Source: Nematostella vectensis
Taxonomy: Eukaryota; Cnidaria; Anthozoa; Actiniaria; Edwardsiidae
Assembly: GCF_932526225.1 (NCBI RefSeq)
Contig: NC_064044.1
Coordinates: 10,660,906-10,724,905 of the forward strand
Length of the DNA stretch: 64,000 bases
Direction of reading: 5' to 3'
In this document: positions 43,674-56,800 of the stretch, one piece after another
How positions within the stretch are numbered: position 1 is the first letter of the stretch
Layout: each line of letters starts with the position of its first letter
The notes under the pieces: generated by a model
Seen by the model: only the letters and a program-made list of their open reading frames with translations
Database searches by the model: none
Told to the model about the DNA's origin: nothing
Position numbers and translations under genes: made by a program

Positions 43674-44169
43674 TTTGGATGGCTGCCGAAAGAGAACGAC
43701 CGCGGCAGAGGGGCCTGGGAAGAGCCACAGGTGCGCAACGCATTCTGGGTCGAAATCTAAAACAGGGAAGGGCTCCTAAGTTTTTTTGCAGCTTGTAGAA
43801 ATGCACGCTTTTTTAAAAGAAAAAGAATGAGAAAAAAATCCATTGGAAAAAAAGGGTCCTTTAAATTTTATAAATGTATCAAAAAGTTTCGATTTTACTT
43901 TGATGATTGCGGATATTTTGACGATTTCTCATACTATGCCCACCCCGGTAGATTAATTTTGTCACTAGTTCCAGTCCCCCCTCTCGTGGTCTTCGCTCAC
44001 CGCGGGACTTTCACTTTGCAGAAATCTGCGAAATTTGCAGAAACCTGCAATGAAACTTCCTCTTTCTCCACTTTCCCCTAAACCCTAACTACTTCTACAA
44101 CATCTGTAACGAAAACCTGGCCTCTAAGAAACTCTTACAACTTTACCCAACCAACCCAACAAGGAAACC
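43674..44169. promoter_or_regulatory. divergent rps8/tdrd7-B promoter region with a Staf/ZNF143-type site
   Basis: rps8 (minus) and tdrd7-B (plus) start codons are 496 bp apart. At 43731-43750 the plus strand reads gtgcgcaacgcattctgggt. Its complement acccagaatgcgttgcgcac fits the Staf/ZNF143 consensus (CCCAGMATGC then TGCG). Just upstream of the rps8 ATG the minus strand has pyrimidine runs (ttctctttcgg) that could be the TOP start of a ribosomal protein mRNA. The motif match is by eye. Confidence 0.5.
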
Positions 44170-44803
44170 ATGGAGGAAATGAAGGAAAAGACCGAAAGAA
44201 TGCTTAGAGCTGTGCTAATAAGCGCTCCAAGAGGGATCCCCATCTATAAACTTGACAAAGAATATAAAAGTATAACTTTTGAGCCTATTCCATTCAAGAA
44301 ATGCGGATACCCTAGTCTAGAGGCTTTTATCCGAGCTTCGCCGAAAGTTGCCACGATTCAAACGGACAGAGATGGAGAAATAATCGTGAAAGGTGTCGCA
44401 AGCGAGGCGGATCAACATGTAGCAAAGCTAATCGCAAAGCAAAAGAAACCAAAATTGAAGAAATCCGCCTTTAAGAAACCGTTTAGAAGGCCTAGCACGA
44501 ATACCTATCCCAAACCTATGTATACTCCGAGTAAATTTGGACCAAAACGTGCAATTCCGAGATCTGTGACCGTCTCCGCTGTTGGAGCCTTGGACTTTTC
44601 CCAACAAGCCAAAAGGCGAGTCACATTTACGGCACAAGGAAACGCACAAAAACCGAAATTTGTTCCCCCGAGAATGCAAAAGCTTGGTGGTGGTAGGAGC
44701 AGTGGTATATCTATTCCTCAAGGCACACAGATCACTGCTACTTTGACAAACGGGGGGACAACTAGAAGAACAGTTTCTCTTGTCGGGGAGACTTCATCGA
44801 ATG
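44170..44803 (+). CDS. tdrd7: tdrd7-B exon 1: start codon, LOTUS (OST-HTH) domain 1 and basic linker
   Basis: ATG at 44170 in context acc-ATG-G. The protein opens MEEMKEKTERMLRAVLISAP and RGIPIYKLDKEYKSIT, continuing PFKKCGYPSLEAFIRASP: the winged-helix LOTUS pattern with the conserved G-(Y/F)-P-S-L-E-A. Then a K/R-rich, probably unstructured linker (KLIAKQKKPKLKKSAFKK). The exon ends in phase 1 at a gtgagtg donor. Confidence 0.92.
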
Positions 44804-47800
44804 GTGAGTGAGAACTTTAGGTAACTTTACCAAATAGCGATGAATCAATTTAGTAGTTTTTTTCTTCATAGAAAGGTAGGTGTGAGGTTGTTTTGTTGAT
44901 TATGTGGTATATCTTTCCCACTGATTTATTATGTAGGTATTGTTATTGCTTTCTCTCACCTGTTTGTTGTATTTTATTTTGATAGCTAAATGTGTACATT
45001 GTAGAATGGAAAATATTTCTATTTTTGGATACATTTTGATGAACTCAGTTCTATTTTCAGGTCCTAATTGTCAGATATATTAGATATATTTCAATGCAAG
45101 GTGTTATGAGAAAGCTGCTCTTACATTTAATATCAATCCTGTAGTTATTTAGGGTGATGTTTATTTGATTGATTACAATATTTTGTGATTATTTTTTGGC
45201 TCATTCTTGTAAATTGGCAGAAAAAACCTATTCCAAGCACTACGGTGGCCAAATAAGATAAATTTCGCTAGCCTTTGATGACATGATCAGCTATCTTTCT
45301 CAGACAATTATCAACTACAGTCAAACTAATTAAAGCAGCTTAGCTTAGTGACCTCTCAATAGAGCTTGAGCACTCAATAGAGATTTGCCTGTTTAAGAAC
45401 CTATGGTACTATCTTTTTGGTCCGTTGCTAGGGAAAATTGTTTGTTTTATGAAAGCTTCTGTTTTTATCAAATCTCTTGGAACTTTCAACATAAGTTTTT
45501 TTTAGACATAAATGACACAAGTGATGACGTCATCTGACCCCTCCCATGGTCACATGACCCAGAACAGAAAAACTTGTTGGAGCATCTACTGTTCAAATCT
45601 AACATTTTTTTGGCAGAAATATTTCAATGTCACTAACGTCACAGAATCAAGTTAGAAGTTGTGCAGTGATATTGGTCTATTTATACGAATGTAGCGCTTT
45701 TCCCTTTTGTAGCAACAGAGTTTCGTAGCAATAGAGTTTCGTAGCAACAGAGTTTCGTAGCAACAAGATAGTAACATAGGCCCTTAATAGAAGTTTGACC
45801 GCTTTATAGATTTTGACTGCTTGATAAAGGATTCTCAATTTGGCCCCTCAATAAGCGTAATCAAGCATACAAATAACAACTCGTTTTATTATAATTAACA
45901 ACAGCAACAATCATATTGACCTTGAGACAAGCCCTGCATTCCTGTTTGATCCAAAACACCTGCGGTTGAAAAACAAAATGCCTTCTCTATAGATTGAAAA
46001 AATAAATGATTGATGCAACTAAGTCAGTAACTCAGGGAAAAGTCAGTATGTCTTTGGAGAGGAAAGCTTCATTCTTTGTATCTCATTTACTTTACTAAAT
46101 GCAGTGAAAGCTGCTCGTGCAGCAGATTAGCATGTACAGTATCTAAAAAGACCTACAAACTGTGGGAGAGTCATAGCCAAAGGGAAGTGGGTGAACTAAG
46201 GTGGTGGCTATGCGCTAGAGGTTCCATGTGAATGCATAATTGCAGGTGAAAGGTTTTCTTCCAGCTGGGTAAAGCAGAAATTGGTTAAAAAGGGATTAGA
46301 TGTTACTAGTCTGCATAAGCCTACCAAGACGATTAGAGACGATTAGCCATTGTAATCAAGATGGTCTTAAGAACATTAGACAGTGTATAAATTGGTTTCA
46401 GGTTGTATTTTAATTAACTCTTGAAAAAAATATAAAAAGCACAATCTTTGTCATGCTGGGATTAAAAATGGCCATTTAACAGAGGTAAAGTAAAATACAA
46501 TGAAATCAGTCAATTGGGACCCTCCTTTGGTGACCGTGTCTTCTTGTAGAGGTGACCACTTTAATAAGGTCACATTAACAGTACGCTAGACACAAAGTTG
46601 GTAGCTGCCTCTACTAACAATGGTATGATATTTCTTTACATTATAACATTTCTTTTTTTTGCTTTATTAATAAGGCATTTTTATGTCAACCTGACTTAAA
46701 ATCTTATTCCTAATGGCTATGTGCACGATGTTGATACTCAACGGCAGAGTAGTGACCCTACTCGAATAAATTTCCGTATATTTTGCCGAATGTTGCTCTT
46801 CTCTATGAAATAATTAGCTCCAAGGGTGTTATAATGTTTAATGTTTACAAGGAAAAAGGTTTGAGCTTAAACATATTCAAAGCAAGAGTAAGAAATCGCA
46901 CTTTGTTGGCCTAATTGTGATTAGGACGCGAAAATGGTGTAACATTCGCAAAGTGTTGAAACAAACCAGCACGATAATTTTTTTCTCGCTCTGCTTCATC
47001 GAGAATCTTACATGTTTCTAAAATCAACATTAGTTGCTCTTTCCATTGCTGTGTTACCCATTGATGTAGGATGATCGATAAGGGAGCAATTGAACGATAA
47101 ATGCGTAACGACCACATGTCCCCCTGCGAGAGCACTCAAAGTTTGGATGTCAATATCGTCTATATTAAAACTTGTTAACGTCAAGACTTACCAACCCAGG
47201 GATTCAACATGAGATGATGTATCTGAATCCGCTTACATTTCGTTCTTAAAGCAACAATTTGTGTACATAATATGCAACATTTTCGGGAGAGAACGCTCTG
47301 TCCCCCTTAATCTGAGATCTCGTAAACAGCATGGCTATGACACCGCATCTTACCCGGTCGAACTCAGTTTCGAATGATGTAAGCGCACAAAGGAACACGC
47401 ATTAACCCCTGTTCTACCCGCATCCGTGTACAAGCGCATAAGAGACCGGGCAAAGTTGAACGCTTCGATAATATTTATACCCGGTCCGATACCGCATCTC
47501 ACCCGGTCAAACTTAGTCTCGAATAATCTAAGCGCACTAACTAACACATATTAAGCCCTATTCTACCCGTATCCGTGTTGAAGCGTTGAACGCTTTATAC
47601 TCGCATGCGATATTGCAGCGGGGTAGTTCTAACCGTTCTTTTAGTAGGTGTTATTTTTTATATTTGAGAGACGTAGTAAATTACAATAACGTTGAGACCG
47701 AAGGGGATTTGATTAATAAGAAGCGATGATTAAACAAAATTCAGCAGTTTCTACCTTTTAAGCAGTTTACTGCTGGTCAATTACGTATTTCCGAAGATTT

Positions 47801-50800
47801 TAACGGAAAAGGGAAAAATATTTCAAAATTGTAGTGTGCTTTTCTGAACTCTGAGAACGTAGTTTTAATTTCCTTTTTTAGTTTATATAAGCACGCTAGT
47901 GTATCCTGAATTTCTCACTTTCAAAACGCTTTTTGACAGCTTATTGTCAAATAATAATTAGAAAAACATTTCGGGCTGCATTGTCTTATCTCTCTAAAAG
48001 CCGCCAAAGTTTTATCGCACACCTTTGGTATGTAAGTGCTTCCTTTGTTATAAAAAACCATGCACATCCATTTCGTGTATCGTCGTAGTTAATTAAAGCG
48101 ACCCAACAGCTTTACACCTCGATTTCTATAGAACGAGTCAGTAAATACAATGAACATGCAAATTTCTTATATCCCGGGTATTCTAAAAATTAGCCGATGA
48201 AACGGTTTTTAAATAATAACATAGGAAGTTCTTTTGGAAGCATTTTTGTTTTGTGCGTCTTCACAAGCTCACTGTAATGGGAGATGTCAACAGCCAATTA
48301 ACCTACTGTTGTTTAGACAGTTGTTTCGCTAAATAAAGAGTCAGTAGTTCGAGACTCTTGAGTCAGTAACACGTTCGAGGCTCTTGGCTTTTGCAAGATA
48401 ATCGTAATCGTCTATAATTAATCTAAAACTCCCGCAACTGTTTTGACATTGAGTAAATGCGCGTTTCAAACTCGTAGAAGCTATTGTACTATTTTTCTTG
48501 AGCTCTCGTGATTCTTCTTGTCCTCTATTTAATGAATATCCTGACACGGTTGGATCGTATCCTAGCCTGAGTTAACTTTACATCAAAATCGTAAACATCG
48601 TTTGAAACACCCGATTTAGACGGCCGGACCGTGCAAGGTCTTGTTTAGAACGTACACGCACCAGGTTTTTAAGAATGGTTGGACTGCAAGGTTTAGTTTA
48701 AGAGCTTTGAAAGAAGCGTGCACACACCTGGCTATTCAAATTATTGAATTGTGCACGGTTTTTATTTAAGGCTTGGAAGAAGCATGTACTCATCTAAAAC
48801 CAACCGTGCATGGTTCTTCGGTCGGAATACGAGAACCTTGCTCGGACCGGGTACCCTCTTCAAACCCGGCCCATAGTGCGCTTCAATACGCATGTTCAGG
48901 GTTGGGTACCAACATCGTGCACGTAGCCTATTTTTCACAAATGCTTAACTGTACTCACCAAAAAAAATATAGGATACTGCATTATTAAAAATGTTGGCGA
49001 TAATTTTTTTAACTTATTGAGTCAACAACAAAAGTCTAGCAATTCTTCATAACTTTATTGAAAATGCACACAAAAACGTACAAAACAGTGGTGATAACTC
49101 AAAAGTTGAGGGGCAATTGAACACCTAGTTCCATATAGGATACAACTATAAAGATAGATGAAAAACAGTTTACAAGTTACATGAATTATAAATTTATGCT
49201 GTGACATGCATACAGTAAGTACTATAGGTACAATAGTCAAGCTGCAAGAAATTTCAGTGTCAGCAATTGAAAAAAAAATAAGAAGAATTCTTTGAAAAGC
49301 TAATGGCATAAATTGTTTAATCTCACATGATTTTCATTGTAGATTCTACTGTACTGGAAAAAGTCCAACAGGTAAATACTGTCTGATCAGATGTAGTAGA
49401 ATAGCATGATGTTGTGTTTTTATCAGTGGTGTGTCTATCCTGGGCAGGTTTTTTTGGGGAGAGGTGTGTGCAGTCATAGGTAACATAGGAAAATAGATAG
49501 TTTTTTTTCAATTTTCCCAATAAGAAATGACCCACCAAAGGGGTGCACACCCCTGTGTACATGTGTGCTCTCTTTATTGTGTTACAAGATCCTATGCATG
49601 ATGTTGTTATATGTGGCATTGATTAATTATTTAGAATGATTTCAATGCAAATTACAATTCTGCTGTTATCAAGATTTCTTAATGATTCTTTTCTAATTAT
49701 ATTTTTTACAGCTACTTGCTTCAAAGCCCAATGGCATTTTTGAAAAGCGACTCCCAAAGGAATACCAATTAAAATACAATGAAGAGCTGCCATCGCATGT
49801 AGTCGCACAACTCAAGAACATGTCAGACATTGCAAGACTTGAGGAGTAAGTGTTTGCTTGACCAGACAGTTATTCTCTGCCACACAATTAGTAGCGGATC
49901 TAGAGGGAGGGCATATGGGATTAACCCCCTCCCTCCCTTGGGCTGACAGAAAGCCATATGTAATTAACAAATTTCTAATAGTATATTCGTCACCTCATAA
50001 TCAAAATGTTGTGGAGTCATGAGGCGTGTAGCAACACAAACAACGAAAACAGTATTTTGCAAAATCAAAACAGCATGCGCTCGTTTGAAATGGCGTGTTT
50101 TCTTTTGCGTGCACGAGCGCAAACAAACAGTGTTAGCAGCGTGCACAGATCAAAGGAAAATTGGAATCTCTAGCTTGAAAACCCTGCAGTTTTCATTACT
50201 TTTAGTGTCCTTTTGTAAGGATGGAAAATACATTTACTAGAAAAGATTGAAAATCAAATTTCTCGAATTTGAAGTTTTTTTCGTTCCTTTTTGTTTCAAG
50301 CGAACCTGCAAGGGTTGTGTGAATGACGAATCCTGTGGGATGTCCTCTGATTTACCATAGCTTACAACCAATCAGAAAGCGAGATTACCTCCAAGTGTTG
50401 TAGAACAAAAAATAATTACCCCTTGCCCCCTTTGTCACAGAGCCAACCCCTCACCCTCGCCTCCCTTCACCAAAAAACTAGATCCGCCCCTGACAATTGT
50501 GCAAAAGCTCTCACCAGGACTCAAGCCAGTGACTTAAAAAATCAGATTAGGAATCTTGGTTTTTCAAAATGAAAAAAATTGTCACAAACCATTGACCAGT
50601 TTAGAATATATGCTTTATAGTATATGCCTTCCTTTCCATATTTGCCTTTCTCCTATCTTTTTATTGGTTGCTACCCTGGTAATTTATTTTTTGTCTTTCC
50701 CAGAGTACACTTAACATTTTTAAATATTCTATTACATTAAGATGCATTTTACACATTCTTTCTGATTGTCATATCATTATGTGGAAATAATACATCAGAC

Positions 50801-53800
50801 CAAAGAAGCTTACAAAATGTTTTATTTATTATTTGCTCTGGAACCAAAACATGCGTCATTGTTTGAATGGCCCTTTAAGTAACCCTTTTCTTCTGTTGTT
50901 GTTTTAGGCCTATTATAGGAAATTTCATATTCTATCCTTGTAAAGCCAAACCAAAAGTAAGTATCCAACTTGCTTTGTGATTTTTTTTTTACATTTATTC
51001 TGAGCACATATAGTGGAGCCAGGAATTCTTTAAATACCTGTGGAAGTTTAGCATAAGTGGATTAATTGTGCAGCTCCACTGCTAATGCGATGCACACTTT
51101 CATTTGTTGATAAGTGGGCCAAACATCATTGTATACAGCCCAAAAAACAGTACCATATAATAAGCATCTTATTGTCATTGACTTTGCTTGACTCATAGAA
51201 GAACTTGTGAGCCTCTAATTTTTTTAATCGTTTTATGGCCAATAACATGTATAAGAAAGGATTTCTTTAAAATCTTAATATCTTGAATGTTTTTATTCTA
51301 GGAAGAAGAAAAACCTCCCCCCAAAGGTGTGGTACTGTACAGTGTCAGTCTATCTGTCTATTGTCTGTCCATTTGCCTGTTTGTCTGCTATTTTTTATTT
51401 GTCTGTTTTTATTGGTCAATGTCTCTTTCAATAACATATTATCATTGTCATTATACTGTATGTAACATAAATTTCTTTTTCATCCATTAACTTTGTTCTT
51501 GACAGGAGGATCGGTCAAGACTGTTGAGCTCTTTTATTTGACATCCAGAATGCCAGACATTGGGTAAGAATACAAAGGCAGCCTTCTCCAAACATGACAG
51601 CTGCTGGCTCAATGAGCTGCCCTCTGGAGATTTGACTGTCTACATCCAGACAAAAAAAATATAATATCCTTGTTTTGGTATTAACATGGAAAATGGAACC
51701 TTCAGCAACCTAAAGCGCCTCCAAACCCATACACCGTGTGTGCTAGGATCTTGAGGGCAAAAGCCACTGTGGCTAATCAAAATACCTTATTGGTCTGTTT
51801 AATATTGCAACATTTTAGCCCCACAAAATCCTATTCCTATGAACTTTAATATCGCAAAATTCAGTACCCTTTTCTTTTTGTTTCCCTTGTTTGTTTGTTT
51901 TTAATGACGACCAAGACAAAAACGATTAAGAACTTATGATTCTTAACTTTTGTCTCACAGCTTCCATGTATGTAAATGTGTTAGACAATAGCATTAGCAC
52001 AATACGATTTCTACCATTTTGTTTTGTTGTAATGTTTAATTAAGTTCTCGGAGAAATAAATGCGTTTTTGACACTTTTGCTAAAAGCAAATAATTTTGCA
52101 CCAAAACCGCAAAATTTCGCGAAATATGCTGATCCTTTTTTGCGAAATTAAGTACCCGAGAAATATAGTAATGATATGGTAACGAGCTGGAGCTTATCAA
52201 GAATGATCCTCTTCATCAAAATATTATGCTAACCGGAACTAGGAAACAGTGAAAAACGAGAGAGAGAGAGAGTTCATTCTCTGGCCTGTGTTTTTCCGAT
52301 TTGCATTTTTTTCATCATCTTCTTTTTTCAAAATTCAGAAAATACGGCCTAACTTAATTTAATTTGAAAGGATAGGAAGAAATCTAAATTAAATTTGGAA
52401 GGATAGGACAAAATCTAAACTTGTGTTTGTTTTTGTGTGAATAATCGTGGAATAGGTGAACAGCAGGCCGGTTGTATATATATAGGGAGATCTGAGAGCC
52501 TTTTCAGTTCATAACTATACTGTTATCTCATACTCGTATTGCAGGACGACGGTCGAGGTGTATGTGAGTCATATAAACAACCTGGACGACTTTTATGTAC
52601 AGCTCAAAAGTTTTGAAGATAAGCTGGCAGAGCTGCAGGATCTGTTGATGAAAGACTGCGAGGTAGGTATTAACAGTGTTGTAGATGACATATTAGGACC
52701 TTAAGCAATGGCAGAAAAAGATATGGAATTTGATTGTTATTTATGGTCATTTGAAGACTCAGATTGAAGACTTTGCACCATAAACTCCTCTTTGTTCTCT
52801 GATAGTGATGCAAGTTTATTTTTATCCATATATATAAGTTTTACCTAGTCCATTGCAATGAAATTGGAATTCATAATCTCGTTTTCCTACCCATGATAAG
52901 TAACCCTTTTGCACTACACAATGACCATCAAAATCTGACTGTTGATGTCCATATCTAAAACCCCCACTCCATCCTTGTTGTTTGAGGGTTTCGCTTGTGG
53001 ACTAAATCAAGAGATCTCCATCTTTGCCAGGGTGTGGTCATTACTCCACAGGCTGGTGACAAAAGGGATCAACAGTGTTTTTAATATGCATTGAATTTGG
53101 CAGAAATTATCTATAGTTATATTTAGATGACTTGATCATACCTTACGGGAAATGAAATTATGACAACAGACGGATTTTGGCTCTCTAGCTATTAAACTTT
53201 ACACACAAAACATGTAAGCCGAACGTCCAGTGGGGCAATGTTGAGGTCTGATTTTATGGGGAGGGAGTTCCCAGAGTTTCCAGAACCCCCTAATTCTACC
53301 CAACAAATAACGGGAGACAGAAGAATATAAAAATGTTCGAAAAATCTTGGGTATACCCCAAAGGTACTATATCACAAAGCAGGGCTTCTGGAATTACGCG
53401 TAAAAAAACTCAAAATTACACAGGATTCTTTGCTAAATTACGCGGAAAATCAATTATTACGTGCTAAATTACGCAGGATTTTGCAATACATTTTTCTTTA
53501 AAAATCAAAATTCTTTACAGGATTCTTTACTGAATCACCCGCTAAATTACACGGAATATCAACTGTTACGCCCAAACTACCTTTTGTACAGAAGGAATGC
53601 ACGAAATAACTTGAAAAATGTTTATTTTTTGCGCGAAAATATCTTAGACGAAAGGATAATACGGAGGATGATTCTGCAGGGACTCAAAGCAAACCCATAT
53701 TGGTAAGGGCAAGCTAAAATAATTACCTCGATGAAGTTGTTTTCCGTAGAACCAGCACCCCAAAACTTCACCTTAATATACCATAGCTGGCAGCTAATTT

Positions 53801-56800
53801 TGAGCATCTCAAATTCAATAGATACTGCAACAAAACAAAGAAGAATGAAACAGTTTTATGGCTTCTTTGAACCGAGAAATTGTGCACTTGAGTCATTTGG
53901 CTGATTATTAGCAACCATGTTGAGATCTTGCTCTGGTCTGGGATGAACAAATGACTGACAAACAAATGACAATTGTTTTGGTTCTGTGACTCAGAACCAA
54001 AACAATTATTTAATATGATGCATCAGAAATATAAAATTCATGCCAACTCATAATCAACACAAAATTAATTTGGGTTGTGTCAACATGCACCAGTTAACAA
54101 CACTTAATCTGTTACGTGGTTAGTACCTCATATTATTCTCAGGGCTTCTGGAATTACGCTGAAAAAAAATTACGCGGGATTTTTTGCTAAATTACGCGGA
54201 AAATCAATCATTACGCGCTAAATTACGCGGGATTTTGCAATACATTTTTCTTTAAAAATCAAAATTTTGCGGGATTCTTTACTAAATTACGCGCAAAATT
54301 ACACGAAATATCAACTGTTACGCCCAAACTACATTTTGTTCCGAAGGAAAGCACGAAATAAGTTGAAAAAGGTTTATTTTTTGCGCGAAAATATCGTAGG
54401 CGAGTTTTCATTGGCTCATAGCCACCAGCCAATTAAAAAAGGTATTTTATTATTAGTCCTAGGCCTTTGCGGTTTAGCAAAGAATGTCTAGTCATTTAAT
54501 TTGTTTTCGAAATTCAGTTCGAAATATCGCACTCTTACAAAGAATATCTGAGTTTTTTCTACGAGAAATAGAGGTAAGAACCCTAAAAGAACAGATCAAC
54601 TGTGTACTTAAATGTTTTGTTTTTCAAAATTTATCTAAATTACGCGGGATTACGCGGAAATTTGTGGATTACGTGCACAAGCACGTAATTCCAGAAGCCC
54701 TGACAAAGGCAGAGAAAGCGAAAGAGAGTGAGAGAGAGAGAGCGAGTGAGAGAGAGCGAGTGAGAGAGAGCGAGAGAGAGAAAGAGAGCGCGAAAGAGAG
54801 AGAGAGAGAGCGAGAGAGAGAGCGAGAGAGAGAGCGAGAGAGAGAGAGAACGCAAGAGAGCGAGAGAAATGTGTGTATCTCAGCAGCGGATTGATGTTTT
54901 TTAATTCCGTCTAGCCAAGCTCTAGCATTCCCCTATTTGAAGCAAATATAATAAGAGATACAGGAGAATATAACCCCGTTACCTTTTAATAAAACCTTGG
55001 GTACCCTGTTACATGGGCAGGGTGTTAAAAGATGCATGCCATGGATGATAATGATAATGTAAGTATGATTAATTTCTTATAGGTATCAAGCACAATACTT
55101 CAACCAGCCAAAGACATTTTCTGTGTGGCGCGGTTCACAGAGGATGATGCCTGGTACAGAGCACAAATCCAGGAGTGCATTACCAACAGGGATACCACAA
55201 CTGTCAAGGTGCTGTATGTTGACTATGGTAACACGGAGTACCTGCCGTCCACCAGGTTACGGCACCTTTTGGAGAAACACGCCGCCTTGCCTAAGATGGC
55301 TATTCACTGTACACTGGATGGTGTTGAAAGCTTCAAGGCCAGCAAGGCAGTTCAGGAAAAGTGTTTAGAGCTGTTTCGACAAAATACTGCTGATGTGCCT
55401 ATGAAGATAAAGGTGCAGCAGAGATGTGGTGAGTAAAGACAAGAAAATGTGATAATTGAGTAGCATGATGGCAAAGTGCTTGCACTTTCCTTTAATGTGA
55501 CGATTTGAGACGAGAGCTTTATATCCTAAAATAGCTCTTATACTACATATTTACTCTTTGTTACTGTTTTGTATTCTTAGAAGTAACTAACAGCTGTGAA
55601 GTGTTGTATAACACTGCATCATTATTAAAACCATTTTGAGCTCTTGGAAAATACTATGAGGTTCACACCTTCTCTCAAAAGAAAAGTTCTTTATTTATAA
55701 AAACTTCTGTATCTTAGGAAGTTAGTAAAACCAACTTTGTGTCCTGGAAACAATAGTACTAATTTTTCGGACATATTTTTATAGGGGATCTTTTGCATAT
55801 CACTTTTGACTCCCTTGAAGATGCTTTGTGCAACATGCTACCAAGGACAAAAATAAGTCCCCCTCCAGTAGAGACTGCCAGCACTGCCGTAGCCACACCT
55901 TCAGAGCCTCCCTTAACAGCAGGGCCAAGCCTTCCAGGCAAGAAAGTACCACTGCCATCTGGTAATGGTTTCAAGAGTGCTTTATCTGTACTTCCTGGAA
56001 ATGGGCAGCCTCATAGTCCCAGTGGAGCAGAAGAACAACCTTCTGATAGGTGAGTATTGGAAGTATGGTGTTGTGGTTATGGTTTAGGTTGGGAGGAAAT
56101 CTAGTCTTTGCATTCATATGTATGTCATATTTCATGTATTCAATGAAAAACCTTCTAAATCAGCTTATTATTTGATTTAGTACTCCAGCAGAGCCTAAGA
56201 GGTCCACACCCAGGCCTTTCCTGAGGTCTCGCTCGAACCTGAAAGAACAGGGTGCCCCCAAGCTGCCAGGTAACTCAAGCCATACACCCAACCAGATCTT
56301 AACATGAATAACCTGAAATTGTTTGAGCTGTGCGGTGTTTTTTCACACTTGGCCATCATGGCTGGCTTCTGACCTGTCTGGGCTGTGCAGTGTTCTATCA
56401 CACTTGGCCATCAAATGTCTTCTGGCCTGTCTGGGCTGGGCAGTATTCTATCATACTTGGCCATCAAATTTCTTCTGACCCGTCTGGGCTGGGCAGTATT
56501 ATATCATACTTGGCCATTAAATCGCTTCTGACCCTTCTGGGCTGGGCAGTATTCTATCATACTTGGCCATCAAATGGCTTCTGACCCGTCTGGGCTGGGC
56601 AGTATTCTATCATACTTGGCCATCAAATGGCTTCTCACCCGTCTGGGCTGGGCATTGTTTTATCACACTTGGCCATCAAATGTCTTCTGGCCTGTCTGGG
56701 CTGGGCAGTGTTCTATCACACTTGGCCATCAAATTTCTTCTGGCCCGTCTGGGCTGGGCAGTATTCTATCATACTTGGCCATCAAATGGCTTCTAACCCG

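Larger units (their letters stand above)
44804..49342 (+). other. tdrd7-B intron 1 (4.5 kb)
   Basis: No exon is required here: the phase-1 end of exon 1 joins the 29-nt exon 49343-49371 directly. Contents seen: a 16-bp repeat (gtagcaacagagtttc) of about 3.5 copies at 45709-45766, a ~150-bp imperfect direct duplication (47339-47465 and 47489-47595), and a degenerate ~85-bp repeat at 48610-48815. The minus-strand frames 46911-47135, 47350-47547 and 48341-48547 show no recognisable domain. Confidence 0.6.

Noticed and set aside
44428-44721. Minus-strand 97-codon frame in tdrd7-B exon 1
   Set aside because: Antisense shadow of the LOTUS exon, without homology.
49888-50495. Autonomous transposon gene in the hAT-like elements
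   Set aside because: None of the inverted-repeat elements in the window contains a transposase-length frame or motif.
54484-54894. Glu/Arg/Ser-rich 136-codon frame
   Set aside because: It spans the end of a non-autonomous element and a GA microsatellite.
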